DNA of 64,000 nucleotides from Planctomycetota bacterium (GTDB lineage: Bacteria; Planctomycetota; UBA1135; GCA-002686595): contig JADJNY010000001.1 of the NCBI GenBank assembly GCA_016714045.1, forward strand, positions 372,001-436,000. The letters run 5' to 3'. The notes beneath the pieces were generated by a model. It saw only the letters and a list, made by a program, of their open reading frames with translations, was not told the DNA's origin and did not search any database. Positions 43,410 through 52,442 of this stretch are shown here, in pieces. A program made the position numbers and the translations under genes. Every line of letters starts with the position of its first letter. Positions within the stretch are counted from its first letter, which is position 1.

Positions 43410-45130
43410 GCTCGCGCCCCGAGCACGCTCTCACGCGCGGCGAGCGCGCGTGGCCGTGGGTCGAGGGCGCGCTGCTCGCGCTCGTCGTGCTGCTGGTCCT
43501 CGCGTTCGCGGGCGACGCCGTGCGCGCGTCGTACCACGGCTACCTGCACGTCACCGTCGGCGAGGCCGTCCTGCGCGACGGGCTCGTGCCCGAGAACCCG
43601 TACCACGCGGGCGCGCCGCTCCGGTACTACACGCTCTACCCCGCGCTCGGCGTCCTGCTCGGGCGCACGGGGATCGGCCCCCTGTGGGGCTTCGTCGTGC
43701 TCAACGTGCTCGCGGCGTTCCTCCTGGCGCCCGCGCTCGACGCGGCGGGGCGCGCGTGCGGGCTCGGCTTCGTCGCGCGTCGCGCCGCGTTCCTCGCGGC
43801 CGTGCTCGGCTTCAACGCGCTCGGGTGGACGGGCTACCTCACCATCGACGCGACGCAGTTCGGCCGCGCGCCGGTGTACGCGCTCTCGCCGCTGTGTTGG
43901 GCCGGGCATCCGTTCGGTTGGGACGGACGCCTGCACGCGTTCCTGCCGAAGTTCCTGAACGTCTCCTCGTTCGCGCTCGCGCTGCCGTTCGCGCTGTGGG
44001 CGCTTTCCGCGGCGTTCGGCGCGCCGTCGTCGCGGCGCATCGCGCTCGCGGGGCTCGCGCTCGGGGTGTCGACGGCGCTGAACCCGCTCGCGGGCGCCGT
44101 CGCGGGCGCGTGTCTCGCCGTCGCGGCCGTGCCGGACGTCGTGCGCGGCAACCTCGGCAAGCGCGCCGCGTGGGGCGCGTCCGCAGCGCTCGCGGCCGCG
44201 GCGAGCGCGCCGTTCCTCCTCCCGGCGCTGCAGCCGGCTCCGCGCGGGCCGTCGCTGACGGGCAACCCGGACCTCGGCGGCTCGCCGGTCGCGAACCTGC
44301 TCGGTCCGCTCGCGCTGCTCTTGCCGCTGGCGCTCCTCGGGCTCGCGCAGCTCGAGCGTCCGACGCGCTGGCGCCTCGCGTTCGCCGCGGGTCTCTGCGC
44401 GGTGCTCGTGCTCGTCGGCGAGATGCCGCAGGGGAACGAGTACAAGCTGGAGCGCATGCTCGCGCTCGTGCTCGCGCTTCCCGCGGGCGCGCTCGCCGGC
44501 GCGTGGTGGACTTCGGGCGCGCTCGGCAGGCGGAAGGCGCTCGCGTGCGTCGTCGTCGCGCTGCCGACGTTCGCGGTCGTGCCGTGGGCCTATCTCGTGT
44601 ACGGCGCGCGCGCTCCCGCGCTGCCCCTGAGCCTCGTCGAGCGCGGCCGCTTGCTGCCGGAGCACTCCGCCCAGACGACGCTCCCCTGGGTCCTCGCGGT
44701 GCAGGGCCGGTTCACGGACCGGCGCGCCGTCGTCGTCCTGAGCCACGACGAGCTCGGCTCGCGCCTCGATGCGGGGCTCGTGCAGGGCAACGCGCTCGCG
44801 CCCGCGCTCGATCGGCCGCTCTTCGTCGACCTGCCGCAGATCCACAACGAGGGCCAGCCGGATCTGGAACGGCGGCTCGACCTCGTCGCCGCGCTGTACC
44901 GGGGCGAGGCGTTCCGCGCGCGCGACGGCGCGGTCCGTTCGCGCGCGGCGGCGCTGGCGGAGCTGCGCGGCGTGCTGCCCGACCGGCCGCTCTTGGTGTA
45001 CGTCGACGACGCCGACGCGGAGACCGGCGCCGCGCTGCTCGCCGTCGGCGCGAAGCCGGGTTGGGCGGAGGGCGGGTGCGCGTTGTACTCGCTCCCCGCG
45101 CTCGCGAGCGCCGTGCGCGAGGAGCGTTGA
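43406..45130 (+). CDS. Polytopic membrane protein, GT-C-like
   Basis: 574 residues, ATG overlapping the preceding stop (ATGA). About ten membrane segments, such as VEGALLALVVLLVLAFAGDAV, FVVLNVLAAFLLAPALDAA, ALAGLALGVSTALNPLAGAVAGA and GPLALLLPLALLGLAQL. After the first one comes SYHGYLHVTVGEAVLRDGLVPENPYHAGAPLRYYTLYP, the place where GT-C glycosyltransferases keep their catalytic loop; here it has no clear acidic pair, so the assignment is weak. The C-terminal ~170 residues after VVPWAYLVYGARAPALP are soluble. No family can be named. Its tight coupling to a sulfatase-fold lipoprotein suggests work on the same cell-surface polymer. Confidence 0.65.
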   Translation: MSSRPEHALTRGERAWPWVEGALLALVVLLVLAFAGDAVRASYHGYLHVTVGEAVLRDGLVPENPYHAGAPLRYYTLYPALGVLLGRTGIGPLWGFVVLNVLAAFLLAPALDAAGRACGLGFVARRAAFLAAVLGFNALGWTGYLTIDATQFGRAPVYALSPLCWAGHPFGWDGRLHAFLPKFLNVSSFALALPFALWALSAAFGAPSSRRIALAGLALGVSTALNPLAGAVAGACLAVAAVPDVVRGNLGKRAAWGASAALAAAASAPFLLPALQPAPRGPSLTGNPDLGGSPVANLLGPLALLLPLALLGLAQLERPTRWRLAFAAGLCAVLVLVGEMPQGNEYKLERMLALVLALPAGALAGAWWTSGALGRRKALACVVVALPTFAVVPWAYLVYGARAPALPLSLVERGRLLPEHSAQTTLPWVLAVQGRFTDRRAVVVLSHDELGSRLDAGLVQGNALAPALDRPLFVDLPQIHNEGQPDLERRLDLVAALYRGEAFRARDGAVRSRAAALAELRGVLPDRPLLVYVDDADAETGAALLAVGAKPGWAEGGCALYSLPALASAVREER

Positions 45131-45154
45131 GCCGCGCTCCGCGCGCCGCGTAGG

Positions 45155-46609
45155 ATGACGGGCGTGTCGCGCCTCGTCCGGCAGCTCCTCTCCGCCTTCG
45201 GGCTCGTCGCGCTCGCGTGCACTCAGGCGCCCGAGCGCGCAGCGCCGCGCCACCTGATCGTCGTCACGGTCGACACGCTGCGCGCGGACCACCTGACCGC
45301 GTGGGGCTACGCGCGCGGCACGAGCGACGCCGCCGGTGCCGCGAAGCGCGGCTCCGCGGCCGGGTTCACGCTCGACGAGCTCGCCGCGCAGGGCGTGCGC
45401 TTCGCGCAGGCGTACACGCCGCGCGGCGAGACGTTCCCCGCCCTCTGCTCGCTCTTCAGCGGCAAGCCGCCGCCGGAGACCGGCGTGCTCGGCAACCGCG
45501 AGACGCTGCCCGCGACGGTGACGACGCTCGCGGAGCGACTGAAGGCCGCGGGGTTCCACACGGCCGCGTTCACGACGAACAAGCTGCTCGTGCCCGGCTC
45601 CGGGATCGAGCAGGGCTTCGACGTCTTCGAGAGCGACTTCGGCGACGAGCGCGACGCGCGGGTGCTCGAGCGCGCCGCCGCGTGGATCGAGGCGCAGCCG
45701 TCCGGCGCGCGCGTGTTCGCGTGGGTCCACCTGATGGGACCGCACCTGCCGTACGAGCCGCGTCCGTCCGGCGGCGTCGACTTCGCGCGGCTGTTCGCGG
45801 ATCCGGCCTACGCGGGGACGGCGAACGGCTCGCGCGAGTACGTCGACGCGGCGTACACGCAGCAGAAGTCGCTCACGGACACCGATCGCGCGCGGCTCGT
45901 CGCGCTCTACGACGGAGAGATCGCGCGCGTCGACCAGCTCGTCAGCCGCTTCGCGGGACGCCTAGCGCAGCCCACTCCGAGCGGCGCGAGCACGCTCGAC
46001 GACGCGCTCTTCGCCCTGTGCGCCGACCACGGGGAGGAGCTCGGCGAGCGCAGCGGCTACTTCGGTCACTCGAAGTCGATCTCGTCCGCGGTGCTGCAGG
46101 TGCCGCTCTTCCTGCGCTGGCCGCGCGGCGTGAAGGCGGGGCTCGTGCGCGATGACGTCGCGCTCCTCGAGGACGTCTTCCCGACCGTGCTCGCGACGTT
46201 CGGCCTCGCGCCCGAGCGCGGCGTGCGCGGGCTCTCGCTCGACCGCCTCGCGCGCGGCGAGCGCGACGAGCGCTTCGCCGGGCGCGTCGCGATCGGTCTA
46301 TGGCGCTTCTCGATGTTCAGCGTCGCCGACGCGCGCCATCGCCTCGTGTTCAACCCCGATGAGCTCGAGCCCGACGAGATCCCGCCCGGTCCGTACCCGA
46401 TCCCGGCGTTCGCGCTCTACGACCGCGCGGCCGATCCGCGCGAGACCGTCGACGTGTCCGAGCGCGACGCGGCGCGCGCGCGGGAGCTGCAGGCCGCGCT
46501 GCGCGCGTGGATGCGCGGCCTCACGCCGAGCACGGATCCGCAGAGCCCGCTTTCGCCCGAGCGCATGCGCGCGCTGTCGGAGCAGGGCTACGCGGGCGGC
46601 GAGAAGTAG
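45155..46609 (+). CDS. Sulfatase-fold lipoprotein (alkaline phosphatase superfamily)
   Basis: 484 residues. The signal VRQLLSAFGLVALACTQ ends with a lipobox (VALAC). Metal strand HLIVVTVDTLRADHLTAWGYARG; the nucleophile region is TPRGETFPALCSLFSGKPPPETG, with Thr before F-P and no CXPXR; second metal site LFALCADHGEELGERSGYFGHSKSISSAVLQVPLFLRWP. The C-terminus YDRAADPRETVDVSERDAARARELQAALRAWM is the usual sulfatase-family tail (DPxE..nla). A GTG nine bases further (45164) is an alternative start. It lies 24 nt after the polytopic protein and converges with the phosphodiesterase-like gene at 46632. Substrate unknown; periplasmic side inferred. Confidence 0.82.
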   Translation: MTGVSRLVRQLLSAFGLVALACTQAPERAAPRHLIVVTVDTLRADHLTAWGYARGTSDAAGAAKRGSAAGFTLDELAAQGVRFAQAYTPRGETFPALCSLFSGKPPPETGVLGNRETLPATVTTLAERLKAAGFHTAAFTTNKLLVPGSGIEQGFDVFESDFGDERDARVLERAAAWIEAQPSGARVFAWVHLMGPHLPYEPRPSGGVDFARLFADPAYAGTANGSREYVDAAYTQQKSLTDTDRARLVALYDGEIARVDQLVSRFAGRLAQPTPSGASTLDDALFALCADHGEELGERSGYFGHSKSISSAVLQVPLFLRWPRGVKAGLVRDDVALLEDVFPTVLATFGLAPERGVRGLSLDRLARGERDERFAGRVAIGLWRFSMFSVADARHRLVFNPDELEPDEIPPGPYPIPAFALYDRAADPRETVDVSERDAARARELQAALRAWMRGLTPSTDPQSPLSPERMRALSEQGYAGGEK

Positions 46610-46631
46610 GCGCGCGCGTCGCGGCCTCGTC

Positions 46632-48260
46632 TCACTCCTTGTCCGGCGGCTTCGCGCCCGGGTCGAAGCGCTTGGGATCGACGAGCCGCGGCGTCTCTGT
46701 CCCGGCGTCGTCGAGGCCGATGTAGCCGAGGCTGCCGAAGCGCTCGCGGAACGCCTGCTCCATCGCCGGCGACACGTCGAGCTTCTTCGCGGGGCGGAAG
46801 CCCGCGTCGTGCGACGGGACGAGCTCGAGCGCGCCGTGCTCGTGCGCGGCGCCGGTCAAGAGGTCGCCGAGCGCGCGCTCGGGGAACTCGCGCGAGCTCG
46901 GGATGCCCATCAGCGCGAGCAACGTCGGCATGATCGAGAGCACGTTGCCGTGCGGGACGACGTTCGTCCCCTTCACGAACGCCTCGACGCCGTCCTGGCG
47001 CGCGAACGACGGGCCCGCTGCGACGATCACGCCCGGCGGACCGTCGAGGTGGTGGCCGGTGATGAGCTTCGCGTTCGGCGCCTCGGTCGAGAACGCATGG
47101 AAGCCGTGGTCCGAGATCACGACGACGTTGACGTCGGGCCCGGCGGACGCGATCAGCTTCCCGAGCAACTCGTCGAACCACTCGTAGTAGTTGGGGATCG
47201 CGCGGGCGAGCGCGCTCGCGGCCCGCGGCCCGCCGAGCAGCTCCGCGAGCGGCTTCGAACCGGGCGCCGCCTTCTGCCAGAGCGCCTCCGTGTCCGGACG
47301 CGCGGGCCACTGGAACGCGCTCGGCTCGTAGTAGCGCCAGAAGCGGTGCGCGACGACGTCCGTCCCGCCGAAGTAGACGAGGTTCAGCGCCGCCGGATGC
47401 GCCTTCATCATCGCGCACGCCACCTCGGCGTACGTCGCGTCCGCGGCGATCGACCAGGCGGTCTGCTGGACGAGCTCTTTTTCCTTCGGGCCGAGGTCCG
47501 CGTCCTGCGCGCCGAAGATGCGCTGTGCGAGCCGCGCCACCTCGGCGTCGCTGCTCGCGCGCTTCACGATCTCCATGACTTCGGCCGTGCGTTCGGCGGG
47601 GAAGACCTGGTCGGGCACGTCGGGCAGGATGCTCGGCTTCCAGTTCACGTCGACGAGCGCCGTCGCGGACGCGCCGCTGACCATCGTTCCGCAGAGCTCC
47701 TCGGCGGGCCACGTGATCCACCAACCGAAGACGTTCGTCGGCACGTCGTGGAGCGACGTCACATTCCACACGGCGCGCACGCGGCGCGACGCGGACGTGT
47801 ACTGCTGCGTGTCGGCGTCGGTGAAGCCCTGGATGCCGTGCCGCTCTGGCATCTGGCCCGTCGCGATCGTCGTCCACAGGATCGGCGACAACGTCGGCGT
47901 CATCGTGCCCAGGTGACCGAACGAGCCGCGCTCCATGAGCGCGCGCAGGTTCGGACACTTCCCCTGCGCGAGGAGCGGGCGGAGCACGCTCCACTCGAGT
48001 CCGTCCGCGCCGACGACGAGCACGCGGCCCGCGGGCACAGCCTTCGGGGCGGGCGAGCACGCTGCGAGGAAGGAGACGAGCGCGACGAGGACCGCCACGA
48101 CGCGCCCGGAGGCGCGCGGAGCGCCGCGTCGCTCGCCTCGCGCTTCGTGCGGACCGCCGCGAAGCGGCGTTGTCGAGAACGCACGGACGCGGTCCGCTCC
48201 GGACCGGAACCGCTCATCGGCGCGCGGTCGAGGCGCTGCGGAGGAGGTGGGGGACGACAT
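46632..48260 (-). CDS. Alkaline phosphatase superfamily phosphodiesterase/nucleotide pyrophosphatase-like lipoprotein
   Basis: Up to 542 residues; the N-terminal ~50 residues before the lipoprotein signal (VVAVLVALVSFLAACSP) look non-coding, so the true start may be near the GTG at 48098. The body follows the type I phosphodiesterase pattern: VLVVGADGLEWSVLRPLLAQGKCPNLRALMERGSFGHL (first metal Asp), TLSPILWTTIATGQMPERHGIQGF (Thr nucleophile region), NLVYFGGTDVVAHRFWRYYEP, VVVISDHGFHAF and LITGHHLDGPPGVIVAAGPSFA. The ending MGIPSSREFPERAL recalls the family's LLGLP..d..G. This branch hydrolyses phosphodiesters rather than sulfates. Divergent-convergent among three sulfatase-fold genes; role in surface polymer metabolism is inferred. 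Confidence 0.8.
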   Translation of the reverse strand: MSSPTSSAAPRPRADERFRSGADRVRAFSTTPLRGGPHEARGERRGAPRASGRVVAVLVALVSFLAACSPAPKAVPAGRVLVVGADGLEWSVLRPLLAQGKCPNLRALMERGSFGHLGTMTPTLSPILWTTIATGQMPERHGIQGFTDADTQQYTSASRRVRAVWNVTSLHDVPTNVFGWWITWPAEELCGTMVSGASATALVDVNWKPSILPDVPDQVFPAERTAEVMEIVKRASSDAEVARLAQRIFGAQDADLGPKEKELVQQTAWSIAADATYAEVACAMMKAHPAALNLVYFGGTDVVAHRFWRYYEPSAFQWPARPDTEALWQKAAPGSKPLAELLGGPRAASALARAIPNYYEWFDELLGKLIASAGPDVNVVVISDHGFHAFSTEAPNAKLITGHHLDGPPGVIVAAGPSFARQDGVEAFVKGTNVVPHGNVLSIMPTLLALMGIPSSREFPERALGDLLTGAAHEHGALELVPSHDAGFRPAKKLDVSPAMEQAFRERFGSLGYIGLDDAGTETPRLVDPKRFDPGAKPPDKE

Positions 48261-48305
48261 GCGACGCTCGATTCTGCGCTGTCGCGCTCCCGCGCGCCAT
48301 GCGCC

Positions 48306-50669
48306 TCAATCCCGCGGTTGGTGGAACGGACGGCCCTGGCGATAGAGCTCGATGCGCTTCGCGAGCTCGGTGCGCGCCTCCTCCGGCGTGTCCGGCCCCG
48401 CGAGCTCGAGCGCCGTCATCCCGGACCGCACGGCCTCTTGGAAGCGGCCGACCTCCGCGAGCGCCGCCGCACGGATGTTCCAGAGGCCGGGGTCGCCGGG
48501 TTCGGCGTCGACCCACGGCTGCACGAGGTCGAGCGCCTTCGCGCCGTCGCGATCCGCCGCCTCGGGGGCCGTCGCGTAGAGCCACGCGTTTGTCGTCGCG
48601 AGGTCGCGGTCCTCGGGGGCGTGTTCGCGGCCGTACGCGAGCTCCTGCAGCGCCCCGCGGAAGTCGCCGGACGCGACCTTGAGGATCGCGAGCTTGTGCG
48701 CCGCGCGCGCGAGCTTCGGGTTCAGCTGCAGCGCCGCGGCGTACTCGAGCGCCGCGCCGTCGAGGTCGTGGCGCGCCTCGAGCACGACGCCGAGGTTGTA
48801 GTGCGCGCTGTCGAGCTCCGGTCGCAAGCGCAGGGCCGCGCGCAGCGTGTCGGCGGCCCGCACGAAGTCGCCCTGCTCGTAGAGCACGCCCCCGAGGCCG
48901 TTCATGGACTCCCAGTCGTTCGGGTCGATCGCGAGCGCCGCCTCGAACTCCCGCTGCGCCGCGGGGAAGTCGCGGAGCTGCGCGTAGGCCACGGCCAGCG
49001 AGCGGCGCGCGAAGACGCTCGTCGGCTGGCGCAGGGCGTTGTCGCGCAGGAGCTCGAGCGCGTCGGAGGGACGACCCATGCGGCGGAGCACGTCGCCGAG
49101 CGCTGCGTTCGCTTCGGGGTGGCCGAGGCGCGTCGCCGCGCGGAAGCGCTGCGCGGCCTCCTCGAGCCGGTTCGTCTCGAGCAGCGCCTTGCCTGCGTGG
49201 AAGGCGTACTGCGCGCGCGCGCCGTCGACGCCGTCGAAGCCCGAGGCCGCGTTGACGGCGCCCGTGGCGATCGCAGCGACGAGCGCGAGCGTGCACGCGA
49301 CGCGTTGGCGCACGCGCACCGGCCCCGCGAGCGACCACGCGACGAGCAGGCAGGCGATCGGCATCGCGGGCAGTCGGTACCGCGGCGAGTACCAGAAGAC
49401 GACGACCGTCGCGAGCGGCACGAGGAGGAGGACGAGCTCGGGCAAACGCCGGCGCGGATCCGTGAGCAGGAAGAAGCACGTCGCGAGCGCGGGCAGCACG
49501 AGCCAGGCCGAGGGGAGCGGCGCGTACTTCGCGGAACGCGACCAGCCTTCCTCGTTCTCGAGCGCGGGCGAGTAGATGTCGCCGTAGTTGCGTCCGCTCA
49601 CGAACCACCACAGCTTCCGCGCGGCGAGCGCGAGGGCGGAGCCGGGCTCCGCGCGCCACCACGCGAGGCCCTTTCGGAAGAACGCGGAGCTCGTCGCGCT
49701 CCAGCTGCCGTCGGTCTCGGCGCGCACGAGCTCGCGCGCGTCGAGGTTCTGCTTGATGCGGTCGCTCGAAACGCCCTCGATCGCGTGGTACGTCCCGTCC
49801 GCGCCGGGCGCGTTGCCGTGGTAGAAGGTCACGCCGGCCTGCGCGGAGACGGGGATGAACTCGCGCGCGGCGAGCGCGTTGTGGAGCGTGGCCGGCGCCA
49901 CGGCCGCGAGCGCGACGACGGTCGCGAGCGCCGCGTGGCGCACGCGCGCGCCCACGGGCGCGAGCCACGCACACCACGCCGCCGCGAGCGGCACGCAGGC
50001 GAGCAACACGGGGTTCGCGAGCGTCGCGACGCCGAGCGCGAGGCCGAACAGTCCCGCCGCGGGCGTCGTGCGGCGCTCCTGCAGTGCGAGCGCGCGGTCG
50101 AGCAGCCAGACGGCCGTCAGGCACTGAACACCGCCGTTCAGGACGCGCGCGGTCGCGTAGCCGGCGTCGTCGAGCAGCACCCACGCGAGCGCCGCGATCA
50201 CCGCCGCCGTCGTCCCGGCGCGCGCGTGCGCGACGCGGAAGAGCAGCGCCGCGGTCGCGAGGTGGACGAGCGCCTGGACGACGTAGAGCGCGAGGAGGTC
50301 GCCGCCGCACGCGCGCACGATCGCCGCGACGTGCGGGTAGAGGGGCGCGGAGAAGTAGGGCGAACCGCCGATCCAGTGCCCGGCGGCGAGGTCGCCGGCC
50401 CAGCTCCAGTACACGCGCCCGTCGTTCAGCGGCGCGCGCGCGAACGGGTTCGTGCTCCACTCGTGGGCGAGGAAGAGCGCCTGCAGCACGGCCCCGAGGA
50501 CGAGCACGGCGGCGAGCCCGAGCCAGGCGCTGGCGCCGGCGGACGGGGCCCGCTCGGTCGCGGGACCGGCGCGCGGGGCCTTCCGCTCGTCGTGCTCGAG
50601 CGGCCCCCGGGCCTCGTGCTCCGCCCGCGCCGGGCGTGCCTTCGCGCGGGGATCCGGTTCGTGGGCCAC
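48306..50669 (-). CDS. GT-C-like polytopic membrane protein with C-terminal TPR domain
   Basis: 787 residues. After a polar N-terminus of ~45 residues comes the first helix (WLGLAAVLVLGAVLQALFLA) and a large loop NDGRVYWSWAGDLAAGHWIGGSPYFSAPLYPHVAAIVRA, a GT-C-type loop with the Tyr/Trp-rich acidic pattern. About eleven helices follow to residue ~465. The last ~300 residues are tetratricopeptide repeats: QYAFHAGKALLETNRLEEAAQRFRAATRLGHPEANAALGDVLRRMGRPSDALELLR, then DWESMNGLGGVLYEQGDFVRAADTLRAALRLRPELDSAHYNLGVVLEARHDLDGAALEYAAALQLNPKLARAAHKLA. TPR-fused GT-C proteins are frequent in Planctomycetota; the TPRs may bind a protein acceptor. Divergent from the sulfatase-fold gene at 50778. Confidence 0.78.
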   Translation of the reverse strand: MAHEPDPRAKARPARAEHEARGPLEHDERKAPRAGPATERAPSAGASAWLGLAAVLVLGAVLQALFLAHEWSTNPFARAPLNDGRVYWSWAGDLAAGHWIGGSPYFSAPLYPHVAAIVRACGGDLLALYVVQALVHLATAALLFRVAHARAGTTAAVIAALAWVLLDDAGYATARVLNGGVQCLTAVWLLDRALALQERRTTPAAGLFGLALGVATLANPVLLACVPLAAAWCAWLAPVGARVRHAALATVVALAAVAPATLHNALAAREFIPVSAQAGVTFYHGNAPGADGTYHAIEGVSSDRIKQNLDARELVRAETDGSWSATSSAFFRKGLAWWRAEPGSALALAARKLWWFVSGRNYGDIYSPALENEEGWSRSAKYAPLPSAWLVLPALATCFFLLTDPRRRLPELVLLLVPLATVVVFWYSPRYRLPAMPIACLLVAWSLAGPVRVRQRVACTLALVAAIATGAVNAASGFDGVDGARAQYAFHAGKALLETNRLEEAAQRFRAATRLGHPEANAALGDVLRRMGRPSDALELLRDNALRQPTSVFARRSLAVAYAQLRDFPAAQREFEAALAIDPNDWESMNGLGGVLYEQGDFVRAADTLRAALRLRPELDSAHYNLGVVLEARHDLDGAALEYAAALQLNPKLARAAHKLAILKVASGDFRGALQELAYGREHAPEDRDLATTNAWLYATAPEAADRDGAKALDLVQPWVDAEPGDPGLWNIRAAALAEVGRFQEAVRSGMTALELAGPDTPEEARTELAKRIELYRQGRPFHQPRD

Positions 50670-50777
50670 GCCCCCAAGCTACCGGGGCGCCCCGTGCGGG
50701 GCCAAGGAGCGCGCGGACGCGATTTCCAGCTCCGGATCCGGCGCGGGCGCGCCGATGCGTACACTCGGACGCGAACC

Positions 50778-52250
50778 ATGCCTCTTCCGAACACAACCGC
50801 TCTGCGCGCATCGTGGTCGTCGCGCGCGCTGCTCCTCGGGCTCGCCGCGGCGCTCGCCGCGTGCGCGCCAGAGCCGCGCCGACCGAACGTCCTCCTCGTC
50901 TCGATCGACATGCTGCGGGCCGACCACGTCGGTTGTTACGGCTACGCGCGGCCGACGACGCCGATGATCGACCGCCTCGCGCGCGAGGGCACGCGCTTCG
51001 CGGACCACGTGAGCTCGAGCTCGTGGACGCTGCCCGCGCACGCGGCGATATTCACCTCGCTGCCCGACGCGCTCCACGGAGCGACCGACACGGACAAGGC
51101 GCTCGCACCCGAGGCGCGCCTGCTCGTCGAGCGCTTCCAGGAGGCCGGGTACGAGACCGCGGGCTTCTTCGCCGGGCCGTACCTGCACCCCGCGTTCGGC
51201 TTCGGGCAGGGCTTCGAGCGCTACGAGAACTGCACCTCGTACGCCGCGGAGCTGGACGGGAAGCCGAGCTCGACCTGGAGCATGGACCGCAAGGTCATGC
51301 AGGAGTCGCACGCGGACGTGACGAACCCGACCGTGCTCGCGAAGTTCACGAGCTGGTTCCAGGGCCGTTCCGAGCGTCCGTTCTTCGCGTTCGTCCACCT
51401 GTGGGACGCGCACTTCGACTTCGTGCCGCCGCCGCCGTGGGACACGCGCTTCGACCCGGGCTACCAGGGGAAGGTCGACGGGCGCGGCTTCTTCTTCGAC
51501 GAGTCGATCGCACCGGGGATGGCGCAGCGCGACCTCGACCACTTGATCGCGCTTTACGACGGCGAGATCGGCTGGACGGACGAGCACGTCGGGCGGCTTT
51601 GCGCGCTGCTCGCCGGCGCGGGCCAGCTCGACGACACGATCGTCGTGATCACGTCCGACCACGGGACGGAGTTCTTCGAGCACGGGCGCAAGGGCCATCG
51701 GCAGACGCTGTACGACGAGGTGCTCCGCGTGCCGTTCGTCCTGCGTTTCCCGGGCCGCGTGCCCGCCGGCGGCGTGGTGAACGCGCAGACGCGCTCGATC
51801 GATCTCGGGCCGACGTTGCTCGAGCTCGCGGGTCTGCCTCCGGCCGCCGACGTCGTGGGGGAGTCGCTCCTCCCCGCGATGACGCCGAACACGGCGTACC
51901 GTCCGCCGCGCGCCGTGTGCGAGCTCGACAGCGTCGGGATCCATCTGCGCGCCGTGCGCACCGGCAAGTGGAAGTTCATCGACCGCGTGCAGGCGGGGGA
52001 TCCGCTCTACTTCGATCTCGTGAAGGACCCTGGGGAGCGCGCGCCCTCCTCCGACCTCGGGAGCGAGCTCGGGAAGCGCTCGAGCCAGGCCTACTTGGAG
52101 GAAGTGCAGGCGCTCGACGCGTGGTACGGACGCAACCCGCCGCGCGTCTTGCGCACGGAGCTCCCCGAGGACGTGCAGCGCGGCTTGCGCGCGAACGGCT
52201 ACGTGGGGGACGACGACGCGCCGACCGCCGAGCCGCCGCGCAAAGAGTGA
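50778..52250 (+). CDS. Sulfatase-fold lipoprotein (alkaline phosphatase superfamily)
   Basis: 490 residues. The signal SSRALLLGLAAALAACAP has a lipobox (LAAC). Metal strand NVLLVSIDMLRADHVGCYGYARPTTPMIDRLAREGTRF; nucleophile region SSSSWTLPAHAAIFTSLPDALHG, Thr instead of the Cys/Ser of CXPXR; AHFDFVPPPPWDTRF and ALYDGEIGWTDEHVGRL are conserved family segments; second metal site VVITSDHGTEFFEHGRKGHRQTLYDEVLRVPFVLRFPG; tail DPLYFDLVKDPGERAPSS. The SSWTLPxHA form is a common formylglycine-independent subtype. TACACT lies 12 nt before the ATG. Last plus-strand gene before the convergent exported-protein pair. Confidence 0.85.
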   Translation: MPLPNTTALRASWSSRALLLGLAAALAACAPEPRRPNVLLVSIDMLRADHVGCYGYARPTTPMIDRLAREGTRFADHVSSSSWTLPAHAAIFTSLPDALHGATDTDKALAPEARLLVERFQEAGYETAGFFAGPYLHPAFGFGQGFERYENCTSYAAELDGKPSSTWSMDRKVMQESHADVTNPTVLAKFTSWFQGRSERPFFAFVHLWDAHFDFVPPPPWDTRFDPGYQGKVDGRGFFFDESIAPGMAQRDLDHLIALYDGEIGWTDEHVGRLCALLAGAGQLDDTIVVITSDHGTEFFEHGRKGHRQTLYDEVLRVPFVLRFPGRVPAGGVVNAQTRSIDLGPTLLELAGLPPAADVVGESLLPAMTPNTAYRPPRAVCELDSVGIHLRAVRTGKWKFIDRVQAGDPLYFDLVKDPGERAPSSDLGSELGKRSSQAYLEEVQALDAWYGRNPPRVLRTELPEDVQRGLRANGYVGDDDAPTAEPPRKE

Positions 52251-52388
52251 CGGCACGCGGAGTGAGCGGGCCTCCGAGCGCCTCCGACCGCTTCGCGCGC
52301 GCTGGCTCTGGCTCTCGAGCGGTGAGGGACGGAGCGCCGCTCGGAGAGCGCGACCTTGCGTCGTGCTTCACCTACGGAACGGAAAACG

Positions 52389-52417
52389 ACGCGGGGCGCC
52401 GATCGGGCGCCCCGCGT
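52389..52417 (-). terminator. Intrinsic terminator of the P-domain protein gene
   Basis: A 12-bp perfect G+C hairpin (52389-52400/52406-52417, loop GATCG) followed on the minus strand by CGTTTTCC, 26 nt after the stop of the gene at 52443. The plus strand has no U-run, so it acts mainly on the minus strand. Confidence 0.75.
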
Positions 52418-52442
52418 TCGCGATGGATCGAGGATCCGTGCC

